Source: Lachnospiraceae bacterium UBA7086 | GTDB taxonomy: Bacteria > Bacillota > Clostridia > Lachnospirales > Lachnospiraceae | Assembly: GCA_002492525.1 (NCBI GenBank) | Contig: DKZA01000041.1 | Location: 86,673 to 107,282, forward strand | Direction: 5' to 3' | DNA: 20,610 nucleotides | Notes under the pieces: generated by a model | Seen by the model: the letters and a program-made list of their open reading frames with translations, nothing else | Databases searched by the model: none | Told to the model about the DNA's origin: nothing | Translations under genes and position numbers: made by a program | Shown: piece by piece, positions 1 to 6,545 of the stretch | Layout: every line of letters begins with the position of its first letter | How positions within the stretch are numbered: position 1 is the stretch's first letter

Positions 1-2940
1 GAAGAGGTTATGCAGGATGCGGGGCTCGTTGATTTAGCCACGCAGAGAGACTATATGACAGTAATGTCTAATACTATGTCTCAGGAAGATTTTCAGCGTC
101 TTGGCAAAGATGGTTATCATCCCGGGGATATGGATATCGAAGAAGTTGTTACGATTGTCGATTCTATTAAGACAGCGCTTATCAAAGGCGGTACACAGGT
201 GGAGGGATATACCGATGATCTGGATGCGGAGACACTGCGCGAGATCAAGGGAAGCGAGACCTTTGCCAGAGAGTTATATAAGCAGTTTAAGGCTCATGAC
301 ATTCCTCTTACCAGAGAAAATGTGACGGCGGCAAAACAGGCGTATGACCGGGCAGCGCAGATGGAGACGCCCTCGGAAGGCAGCGTGAAATATATGGTGG
401 AAAATACCATGGATCCCACCATAGAAGACGTCTACCGGGCACAGCACAGTGCTGCATCGGACAGCCACAGGCAGGGACATGGATATTATGCTGCTGACAA
501 TACCGGTTATTATGCCAGAAAAGCGGAAGATTATAATTGGGAACAGTTAAGACCCCAGATGGAAAAAGTACTTGAGGAAGCCGGGTTGGAGATTACGGAG
601 GAGAACCTTGAGAGCGCTGAATGGCTGATTGAGGCAGGGGTGCCGCTCACCAAGGAAACCATGGCGAAACTGTATGAGATACAGCAGGTGGAACTTCCCC
701 AGGATATGCCGCAGATTCTGTCAGCGGTGGCGGCAGCTATCTCGGATGGAAAGAGCGCCGAAGAGGCGAATCTGGCCGATGGCAGGAGTAATCGGGAAAA
801 AGCGGCCGATTATATGGAAGCTTATGGGAAGATCAGCGATGAGGCCGTCGATCAGACGGTTGCAGAAGGAAAAGAGGCAAACCTGCGCAATCTGGAGAAA
901 GCGCAGCAAAAGATAGAGCGAGACGGCGTATCGGAAAATACACTGGAGGCAGTCAGTGCAAGACGTCAGTTGGAGGAAGTCCGGCTGATGATGACCATAG
1001 AAGCGAACCGAAAGCTGATAGAGAGCGGTTATTCCATTGACACCATGGATTTGGAGAAACTGGTAGAAGCCTTAAAGAAGATGGAAGAAGAGATGAACCG
1101 CAAACTTTTCGGCGAGACAGATACGGCGCAGAAAGCGGACTTATACAATGAGGTGCAGTATAAGACGCAGGAGATCCCTTACCTGCCGGCGGCGGTGCTG
1201 GCCCGCTTTATCGGGGAAGAGGAACTGTTTACGCTGGACGGCGTACATACCAATGGTACAGCGCTTAAGAACACTTATGAGGCCGCCAGGGAATCCTATG
1301 AGACGCTGATGACAGCTCCGAGAGCAGATATGGGAGATTCTATCCGGAAAGCGTTTCGTAATGTGGATGATATCCTGAAAGATATGGGACTCGAGGAGAA
1401 TGAGGAAAACCGCAGAGCGGTACGGATTCTGGGTTATAACAGTATGGATATTACCCAGGACAATATGGATGCCGTGAAGAAATATGATATGGAACTTCGG
1501 CAGACCATCCGCAGGATGACGCCGGCAGTATCCCTGCAGGCAATCCGGGACGGCAAGAATCCTCTCAATATGACCATTGCAGAATTAAATCAGTATCTGG
1601 ACGAGAGCGGGTATGCCGAGGAAGCAAAGGAAGAGAAATTCAGCAAATATTTATATAAACTAGAGCAGAACCATGCCATAGAGGAACAGGAGAGAGAGGC
1701 ATACATTGGCATCTATCGTATGTTCAGGCAGCTGGAGAAAACGGATGACGCGGCGGTGGGAAGTCTCATCAGAGAAGGCGCCGGATTATCTTTCCAGAAT
1801 CTGCTCACAGCCATGCGCAGCACCAGGCGGCAGGGTATGGATTATACGGTGGATGATGAATTTAACGGAGTCAATGCCGTAAGCCGTGGCAAGTCTATTA
1901 CAGATCAGATTCTGAGTGCTTTTCCTGCACTGGATCAGACAAGCGCGGAGGGGCAGGAATTTTCGCAGGGAGACGGTCAACCGGGAAGGGACGGCGCGGA
2001 AGCCTACTATCATATGCTGGCGGGACAGATTGCGGATACCATGGAACCGGAAATGCTTGCGCAGATGGAACTGCGGGCGGATATGACCATGGAAGAAATG
2101 GCGGAAAATCTGGAGCAGATGACAGCAGATGAAAGGCTGGAGACGGCATATTTACAGGAAGAATTACAGCCATTCCAGGATCTGCAAGGGATAGAAGAGG
2201 CTGTGGTACGGGAGCTTCTGGCGTACAGACAGCCAGTTACAAGCAATAATCTGACAGCGGCTGCGGCATTGCGGAAGAAACCGGGAGACTTATATAAGAA
2301 ATTAAATGCGTTGGAAGAAGATAAGGGCACAGCGAAAGGGAAAGAAGCAGCATCTCATCTGATAGAGAGCCTGACGGACAAAGATAGTGCGGGAGAGGCT
2401 TATGAGACCATGCAGGAGACCTTTCAGGAGATTCTGGAAGAAGCGAAGGAAGAACAGACATCTTATCTGGATCTTAGGACCCTGCAGAGCTGTAAAAAGC
2501 AGCTTGCTCTGGCGGGCAGTCTGGCAAAAGAGGAGAATTATCAGATTCCAGTGGAGATAAATGGTGAACTGACAGCCGTGAATCTCAAGATTCTGCACGG
2601 CGGTGAAGGCGGTAAGGTCAGTGCTTCCATACAGACCCAGACTTATGGACAGATTACGGCACAGTTTGCGGTCAGGAATCAGACGGTATCCGGATATGTT
2701 GCCTGTGACAGCAAGGAAGGAACAGAAAAATTATGGGTTATTCAGGATGACCTGAAACGGGCGCTGGCGGTCGAGACGGCGGACGGCGGTTCCTTAAAGG
2801 TGGGCAGTGTAGGTTTTCTGTACAGCGCAGAGGCGAATACCGAGGGTTATACGTCCAAAGATCTGGAGACAGACGAGAACATACAGACGGCGGATCTGTA
2901 TCGGATAGCGAGAGCGTTTATCACGAGTGTGACGGCATAA
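1..2940 (+). CDS. DUF6240-like flagellar-locus protein with FliK-like C-terminus (5' partial)
   Basis: The reading frame is open from base 1, so the gene probably begins upstream. The first ATG, at base 10, has no properly spaced ribosome binding site. At least 976 residues are encoded: acidic, rich in Glu, Met and Ala, strongly helical, with no membrane segment or signal peptide. Short related helical units of the type 'LTRENV..A', 'ITEENLESAEWLIEAGVPLT' and 'ITQDNMDAVKKY' recur near residues 100, 194, 463 and 742 (numbered from base 10). Residues about 843-945 ('IPVEINGELTAVNLKIL', then 'SASIQTQTYGQITAQF') resemble the C-terminal domain of the hook-length control protein FliK, a judgement from pattern and not a profile search. 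DUF6240 is my family assignment from memory of Lachnospiraceae flagellar loci. Flagellin starts 15 bp downstream, which supports co-transcription and a flagellar role. The precise function is unknown. Confidence 0.75.
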   Translation, partial: EEVMQDAGLVDLATQRDYMTVMSNTMSQEDFQRLGKDGYHPGDMDIEEVVTIVDSIKTALIKGGTQVEGYTDDLDAETLREIKGSETFARELYKQFKAHDIPLTRENVTAAKQAYDRAAQMETPSEGSVKYMVENTMDPTIEDVYRAQHSAASDSHRQGHGYYAADNTGYYARKAEDYNWEQLRPQMEKVLEEAGLEITEENLESAEWLIEAGVPLTKETMAKLYEIQQVELPQDMPQILSAVAAAISDGKSAEEANLADGRSNREKAADYMEAYGKISDEAVDQTVAEGKEANLRNLEKAQQKIERDGVSENTLEAVSARRQLEEVRLMMTIEANRKLIESGYSIDTMDLEKLVEALKKMEEEMNRKLFGETDTAQKADLYNEVQYKTQEIPYLPAAVLARFIGEEELFTLDGVHTNGTALKNTYEAARESYETLMTAPRADMGDSIRKAFRNVDDILKDMGLEENEENRRAVRILGYNSMDITQDNMDAVKKYDMELRQTIRRMTPAVSLQAIRDGKNPLNMTIAELNQYLDESGYAEEAKEEKFSKYLYKLEQNHAIEEQEREAYIGIYRMFRQLEKTDDAAVGSLIREGAGLSFQNLLTAMRSTRRQGMDYTVDDEFNGVNAVSRGKSITDQILSAFPALDQTSAEGQEFSQGDGQPGRDGAEAYYHMLAGQIADTMEPEMLAQMELRADMTMEEMAENLEQMTADERLETAYLQEELQPFQDLQGIEEAVVRELLAYRQPVTSNNLTAAAALRKKPGDLYKKLNALEEDKGTAKGKEAASHLIESLTDKDSAGEAYETMQETFQEILEEAKEEQTSYLDLRTLQSCKKQLALAGSLAKEENYQIPVEINGELTAVNLKILHGGEGGKVSASIQTQTYGQITAQFAVRNQTVSGYVACDSKEGTEKLWVIQDDLKRALAVETADGGSLKVGSVGFLYSAEANTEGYTSKDLETDENIQTADLYRIARAFITSVTA

Positions 2941-2955
2941 AGGAGGAAAATCATA

Positions 2956-4458
2956 ATGAAGATTAGTTATAATGCGGCGGCGATGCGCGCCAGTAATGCA
3001 CTAAATGCATCAGACAAAAAGGTATCAAAATCGCTGGAGCGTCTTTCCTCCGGTCTGAAGGTTACAACTTCCAAAGATAATCCGTCGGGTTATGCCATCG
3101 GAAAGAAGATGAATACGCAGATTACAGGTATTTCTGTGGCAACGCAGTGTTCCAATAACGGTATCTCCATTATTGAGACAGCGGACGGCGCCTTGACGGA
3201 AGTGCATGAAATGCTGCAGAGAATGAACGAACTGGCAGTAAAAGGTGCTACCGGAACACTGACCACTTCGGATCGGATGACTTTGGATGAAGAGATTAAG
3301 CAGCTTAAGGCGGAAGTTACCAGAATTGCCACCGATACGGAGTTTAACGGACAGCCGCTTCTGGATGGAACTTTTGATCTGCGGGGATATACCAATAACC
3401 ATAAGGCTAAGGTAGATTATTATTCTGATGAAGTCATTGCCAAGAAGTATACCATTGACGAGCTTCGTGTGGTCTATAATAATGACGGTACAATTGATAT
3501 GGATGCCACAGCCGCGACGCTAAAGTTAAAGGCTGACGGGGATGATGCTTTCCCGGCGGGCGTGAAGCTTACCTCCGTGGGACAGGATAAGATTACGCTG
3601 ACCGGCCATCAGGATTTTGAGATGACACTTGCTGTTCAGCCTGACCCGGTGAAAGATGCAGACGGTAATATTACGGGTTATAATAGCATAAACTTGATAG
3701 AGCAGTCCGCAGTTACGGTGCCGGCGTTTAATGCCAGCTATGATTATGTGTTAAATGGAGATGGGTCGGCATACGTGCCGGTGTTGAATCAGGGTCTTTT
3801 GACGCAAAGTTTTGATGCGGCGCTGCAGGGGGCTGCAGGGGGCGATATTCCGGAAGGGGCAAAGATTACTTCCATAACCGGTGATGATGCGGCAGGTACA
3901 GATACCATTGTAATTACAGACGAAAACGGTTTTAGGTTAGAGATAGAAAGTACCAGACCGGCAGCCGTACCGACACCGGCAACACAGCCGGCAACGCAGA
4001 CAGTGGCTCTTGGAGGCGGCCAGGAAACGGCAAGCCAGGGTCTGGTCCTGGATATCACAGGTATCGGTTCTATGGATACCCAGACAGGTGCCAATGAGGG
4101 CCAGCAGCTTGCGATTCGTATTCCCACGATTTCTTTAAGCAGACTGGGCATTGAAAAGACAGAGCTGAAGACACAGGACAGCTGCTCGGATGCAATTAAT
4201 GAGATCAGAGAGGGTATCCTCTATGTTTCTTCGGCAAGAAGCAGACTGGGTGCATATCAGAATCGTTTAGAGCATACGGTGAATAATCTGGATGTGACCG
4301 GTGAGAATATGACGGCTTCTTACTCTCGTATCATGGATGTGGATATGGCGGAAGAGATGACCAGTTATACAACGGAGCAGGTAATATCCCAGGCTGCGGT
4401 TTCCATGCTTGCACAGGCAAACGAGAGACCGTCACAGGTGTTGCAGCTGTTACAATAG
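2956..4458 (+). CDS. hag/fliC: Flagellin
   Basis: Flagellin is the filament subunit, exported by the flagellar type III apparatus and polymerised outside the cell. The 500-residue product has the standard layout. The conserved N-terminal D0/D1 region spans about residues 1-140 ('SLERLSSGLKVTTSKDNPSG', 'ADGALTEVHEMLQRMNELAV', 'FNGQPLLDG'). A variable central domain covers about 145-385 and includes a short Pro/Thr-rich linker ('PAAVPTPATQPATQTV'). The conserved C-terminal D1/D0 helices cover about 390-500 ('SARSRLGAYQNRLEHTVNNL', ending 'VLQLLQ'). The ATG has a strong AAAGGAGG site and lies 15 bp after the preceding gene. A 10-bp tandem duplication (3823-3832 and 3833-3842) sits in the variable part without breaking the frame. 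The fliS gene follows after a hairpin-containing spacer. Assignment is secure; the gene symbol depends on convention. Confidence 0.97.
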   Translation: MKISYNAAAMRASNALNASDKKVSKSLERLSSGLKVTTSKDNPSGYAIGKKMNTQITGISVATQCSNNGISIIETADGALTEVHEMLQRMNELAVKGATGTLTTSDRMTLDEEIKQLKAEVTRIATDTEFNGQPLLDGTFDLRGYTNNHKAKVDYYSDEVIAKKYTIDELRVVYNNDGTIDMDATAATLKLKADGDDAFPAGVKLTSVGQDKITLTGHQDFEMTLAVQPDPVKDADGNITGYNSINLIEQSAVTVPAFNASYDYVLNGDGSAYVPVLNQGLLTQSFDAALQGAAGGDIPEGAKITSITGDDAAGTDTIVITDENGFRLEIESTRPAAVPTPATQPATQTVALGGGQETASQGLVLDITGIGSMDTQTGANEGQQLAIRIPTISLSRLGIEKTELKTQDSCSDAINEIREGILYVSSARSRLGAYQNRLEHTVNNLDVTGENMTASYSRIMDVDMAEEMTSYTTEQVISQAAVSMLAQANERPSQVLQLLQ

Positions 4459-4460
4459 GT

Positions 4461-4515
4461 GCAGAAAATTTGCTTTGCAAATTATCTGCTAGAGAATTTG
4501 TTTGCACAAATTCTC
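4461..4515 (+). promoter_or_regulatory. Two tandem hairpins between flagellin and fliS
   Basis: Immediately after the flagellin stop, two inverted repeats lie side by side. The first pairs 4461-4473 with 4477-4489 (12 of 13 positions, 3-nt loop). The second pairs 4492-4500 with 4507-4515 (9 of 9, loop TTTGCA). Neither is followed by a T-run, so they look more like 3' stabilising or processing structures, or partial attenuators, than full intrinsic terminators. They would allow flagellin mRNA to be more abundant than fliS mRNA. The palindromes are seen in the sequence; the role is inferred. Confidence 0.7.
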
Positions 4516-4563
4516 CGTGCAATGGTTCAGCGAAATGTATTATCCTCGAAGGGAGAAGAGGAA

Positions 4564-5040
4564 ATGACCAAAGAATTGAAACAAGAGTATACCCTGCGGA
4601 TTACGCAGGCAAATAAGACGCAGCTTATCACAATCCTTTATGAAATGGTTCTGCTGTATATTGATGAGGCGCAGAAGGCTCTGGATATGGATAACAGGGC
4701 GGATTATAAGATGGCGATCCGCAGGATTCAGGGTTGCATGAATGAACTCACGGATTCTCTGCATTTGGAATATGATCTGGCGCAGAGACTCTTACAGCTG
4801 TATCTTTATATTAGCAGAGAACTGGCACAGGCATCCATACATTATGATATGGAACATCTGGAGCACGTCCGCATGGTGATTGGAGAGCTCCAGAAGGCTT
4901 ATAAGAAGATTGAGGACCAGGATCATTCGGGTCCTGTTATGGGAAATATCCAGACAGTGTATGCCGGACTTACCTATGGCAAGAGCACTCTTACGGAAAA
5001 TATAGCCGATCCTGCGGCCAACAGAGGCTTTTGCGTATAG
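4564..5040 (+). CDS. fliS: Flagellar export chaperone FliS
   Basis: FliS binds the C-terminal helix of flagellin in the cytoplasm and stops premature polymerisation before export. The 158-residue helical product carries the family pattern: 'NKTQLITILYEMVLLYIDEA' near residues 17-36, then helices containing 'MNELTDSLHLEYDLAQRLLQ' and 'LYLYISRELAQAS'. The frame extends upstream to a GTG directly after the flagellin stop, but that part only translates the hairpin spacer. I choose the ATG at 4564 because GGGAGAAGAGGA precedes it and because the protein then begins in the usual way. The C-terminus is about 25 residues longer than typical FliS and ends in 'FCV'. Its place right after flagellin supports the call. 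The stop lies 1 bp from the end of the opposing DUF2508 gene. Confidence 0.93.
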   Translation: MTKELKQEYTLRITQANKTQLITILYEMVLLYIDEAQKALDMDNRADYKMAIRRIQGCMNELTDSLHLEYDLAQRLLQLYLYISRELAQASIHYDMEHLEHVRMVIGELQKAYKKIEDQDHSGPVMGNIQTVYAGLTYGKSTLTENIADPAANRGFCV

Positions 5041-5041
5041 A

Positions 5042-5329
5042 TTACGGGGCAGCCATCGGACGATACGCTTCAGCGCGTTCTTCATCAGGCAGCAGATTCA
5101 TTTCTGCTGCCTGATTTAATAAGTATTTATACCGTTTCATGACAGCGTTTAACTCATAAATGTAACAGTCAATCAGATCAGGGTCAGTTACATTATCGAA
5201 TCCTAAATAGGCATTTTCTAAAGCAAATCTTGTTTTAGCCAGTTCTTCTCTTATCGTCAGTTTTTCTCCGTCTACAATAATATCATTTTGTGCCGGAATA
5301 CACGGACTTTGCCTGAAGATAACTCTCAT
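5042..5329 (-). CDS. DUF2508 family protein (YaaL-like)
   Basis: This 95-residue protein carries the pattern I associate with DUF2508: 'LAKTRFALENAYLGFDNVTD' followed by 'PDLIDCYIYELNAVMKRYKY'. It is a small helical cytoplasmic protein with no known function. In many Firmicutes, including Bacillus subtilis with yaaL-bofA, it sits beside bofA in the same orientation. Here it is divergent from bofA and convergent with fliS. An in-frame GTG 9 bp further upstream overlaps the AAAGGTGG ribosome binding site, so the ATG at 5329, with a 5-nt spacer, is the likelier start. The 3' end of the gene contains a 13-bp hairpin. The family is fairly clear; the function is not. Confidence 0.85.
   Translation of the reverse strand: MRVIFRQSPCIPAQNDIIVDGEKLTIREELAKTRFALENAYLGFDNVTDPDLIDCYIYELNAVMKRYKYLLNQAAEMNLLPDEERAEAYRPMAAP
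5084..5115 (+). terminator. Strong hairpin in the 3' end of DUF2508, possible terminator of the flagellar transcript
   Basis: Bases 5084-5096 and 5103-5115 form a 13-bp perfect stem with a 6-nt loop (core CAGGCAGCAG / CTGCTGCCTG). It lies 44 bp beyond the fliS stop and within the opposing coding sequence. Downstream on the plus strand the bases are T/A-rich (TTAATAAGTATT) but not a true T-run. It is the only strong structure available to end transcription from the flagellar side, so it may act as a weak terminator. The stem is visible; the function is inferred. Confidence 0.45.
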
Positions 5330-5389
5330 ATAAACCACCTTTCATGAAACTTACAATCGCAACTTTATGTCTGACAAGTAAATCATTCG

Positions 5390-5484
5390 GGAAGAACGCA
5401 TCTTCAGGTGTTCTTCCAAATGAGATTAGAACTTCTTACCGTTTCGTCCAATGGTGAAACGGTATTTAGAAGTTCTTCTCATTT
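5390..5484. repeat. Pair of inverted repeats between DUF2508 and bofA
   Basis: The divergent spacer 5330-5576 contains two adjacent palindromes. The first pairs GGAAGAAC (5390-5397) with GTTCTTCC (5410-5417) around a 12-nt loop. The second pairs 5418-5445 with 5456-5484 as a nearly perfect stem of about 26 bp with small bulges and a 10-nt loop. The GTTCTTC core occurs in both. The element could be a small non-autonomous repeat or a structured RNA. No flanking target duplication or coding potential is evident. Confidence 0.75.
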
Positions 5485-5516
5485 CAGTATAGGTAAAATT
5501 TGGATAAATATTCATG

Positions 5517-5545
5517 TAATATTAAATGAATATCATGCATATGGT
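5517..5545 (+). promoter_or_regulatory. Candidate sigma-E-type promoter of bofA
   Basis: TAATATT (5517-5523) matches the sigma-E -35 pattern KMATATT exactly. After a 14-nt spacer, CATATGGT (5538-5545) matches the first four and last bases of the CATACANT -10 pattern. The predicted start is about 25 nt ahead of the bofA ATG. In Bacillus subtilis bofA is a mother-cell gene under sigma-E, so the match is biologically sensible. The region is A/T-rich and chance matches are possible. Confidence 0.45.
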
Positions 5546-5576
5546 ATTAGCAGACAAGTGAAACAGGAGGAAATAG

Positions 5577-5849
5577 ATGGAAAATATAGGGGGTATGGCA
5601 GCAATTCTGTTGGTATGTCTGTTGGTGTTATTAATTGGTTTTATGGGAAAGAAGGTGGAATGGCTGGTCAACTTTATATTGCGGGCAGTCATGGGCACCA
5701 TAGGAATTTATGTCTTGAATTTTTGGCTGGCGTCACAGCAGTTTTCGGTGGCGGTAGGAATTAATCCGCTTACCTTTTTGACATCCGGATTCCTTGGATT
5801 TCCAGGGGTTATCGTACTTTACGGAATTCATTTTTTTAAAATTTTGTAA
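5577..5849 (+). CDS. bofA: Pro-sigma-K processing inhibitor BofA
   Basis: In spore formers BofA is an integral membrane protein of the outer forespore membrane that holds the SpoIVFB protease inactive until the forespore signal arrives, timing sigma-K activation in the mother cell. The 90-residue product has hydrophobic segments at about residues 8-25, 32-50 and 62-88, and the family ending: 'INPLTFLTSGFLGFPGVIVL'. The ATG follows a strong ACAGGAGG site by 6 nt. A candidate sigma-E promoter precedes it. Neighbouring DUF2508 is a usual partner but is inverted here. A/T-rich sequence just after the stop (about 5838-5875, ending in eight T) could form a weak terminator. No other sporulation gene is in the window. 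Confidence 0.92.
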   Translation: MENIGGMAAILLVCLLVLLIGFMGKKVEWLVNFILRAVMGTIGIYVLNFWLASQQFSVAVGINPLTFLTSGFLGFPGVIVLYGIHFFKIL

Positions 5850-5885
5850 GTTTTTCACAAAAAAATTTTTTTTGATAATTACCTC

Positions 5886-5913
5886 TGGACAAGTTCTATA
5901 GATGTGGTATAAT
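5886..5913 (+). promoter_or_regulatory. Sigma-A-type promoter of the Tad locus
   Basis: TGGACA (5886-5891), a 16-nt spacer and a perfect TATAAT (5908-5913) form a good vegetative promoter. It is the only convincing one between bofA and the first Tad gene. It would start transcription near 5920, just before the structured leader, and could drive the whole 10-kb locus, since no later gap contains an equally good promoter. Confidence 0.75.
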
Positions 5914-5924
5914 TCAACTCACAA

Positions 5925-5987
5925 CTCAAGAAATTCTATAGTTCATGCCATCCGGCATCGGGGAGTTCTCCCAATAATTTCGTTGAG
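5925..5987 (+). promoter_or_regulatory. Structured 5' leader of the Tad transcript (three-way junction)
   Basis: Bases 5925-5935 pair with 5976-5987 (11 bp, one bulged G at 5982). They enclose two small hairpins: ATGCC/GGCAT (5945-5949 with 5954-5958) and GGGA/TCCC (5961-5964 with 5969-5972). The fold sits between the promoter and the ribosome binding site at 6007-6014, a typical place for a cis-acting RNA. I do not recognise it as a named riboswitch, and it lacks the conserved bases of both cyclic-di-GMP classes as I know them. The pairing is visible; regulation is inferred. Confidence 0.45.
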
Positions 5988-6017
5988 TCTAAATTTTATA
6001 AGGTATGGAGGTGGTCT

Positions 6018-6545
6018 ATTGGACTGAATATTGGTCAATCTGTTTTACTTCTTCTGCTATTGCTGTCAGCATATGCGGATCTTAAGACAGACCGGATTCC
6101 TAATGGTTTTATCTTACTTGGTATGGCGGTCGGGTTTGGTGTTAGCTTTTATAGCGGCCGGGAACTTTGGGAAATTTTAGGTTCTGTATCTTTGATGTTT
6201 CTGCTTTTATATCCATTGTATAAGATCGGCGCACTGGGCGCAGGTGATGTAAAACTGTTTATGATGATTGGAAGTTTTTGTACGGCAGGAGAACTTCTGG
6301 TTATACTGGCGGGGGCCTTTGTGATCGGGGCGGTGTTTTCGCTGGTAAAAATACTGACGGAGCATAATGGCCGGGAAAGGTTTTGCTATTTCTTTTCTTA
6401 TTTGTCGGACATTGTGCGGTCGGGGCACTGGAAGATTTACGGAGAAGATTTGGTGCAGGATTATAACACATACTGCAGGAATAAGATTCATTTTGCCGTA
6501 CCGGTCTTATTCAGCGCGGTCATGAGGATAGGAGGTTTATTTTGA
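6018..6545 (+). CDS. tadV: Prepilin peptidase, A24 family (TadV/CpaA-like)
   Basis: This membrane aspartic protease cleaves the leader from Flp-type prepilin and TadE-like pseudopilins. Both catalytic aspartates are present: D21 in 'ADLKTDRIPN' and D77 in the GxGD motif 'GAGDVK'. About five hydrophobic segments are visible in 175 residues, a normal length for TadV. The start is unusual. A start at the in-frame TTG at 6060 would cut away most of the first membrane helix. The only position matching the strong GGAGGTGG site (6007-6014) in this frame is ATT at 6018, giving 'GLNIGQSVLLLLLLLSAYAD'. CTG at 6024 is the alternative. TTG at 6019 is out of frame and stops after two codons. The gene overlaps tadZ by 4 bp. 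Function is secure; the start is tentative. Confidence 0.85.
   Translation: MGLNIGQSVLLLLLLLSAYADLKTDRIPNGFILLGMAVGFGVSFYSGRELWEILGSVSLMFLLLYPLYKIGALGAGDVKLFMMIGSFCTAGELLVILAGAFVIGAVFSLVKILTEHNGRERFCYFFSYLSDIVRSGHWKIYGEDLVQDYNTYCRNKIHFAVPVLFSAVMRIGGLF

Noticed and set aside
4459..4563. GTG-initiated N-terminal extension of FliS
   Set aside because: The extra 35 residues are a translation of the two hairpins, unlike any FliS start, and the ATG at 4564 has a good ribosome binding site.
5408..5764. 118-codon plus-strand frame over the palindromes and bofA
   Set aside because: It runs through the inverted repeats and then overlaps bofA in another frame; no start signal, and bofA is the clear family match.
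5838..5875. A/T-rich stem with eight T after bofA as a firm terminator
   Set aside because: The stem is only A/T pairs with a bulge and overlaps the stop codon; too weak to list as its own feature, mentioned under bofA.
5914..6010. Cyclic-di-GMP riboswitch before the Tad locus
   Set aside because: Considered because the class often precedes pilus and motility genes, but the conserved bases of class I and II are absent and the junction layout differs.
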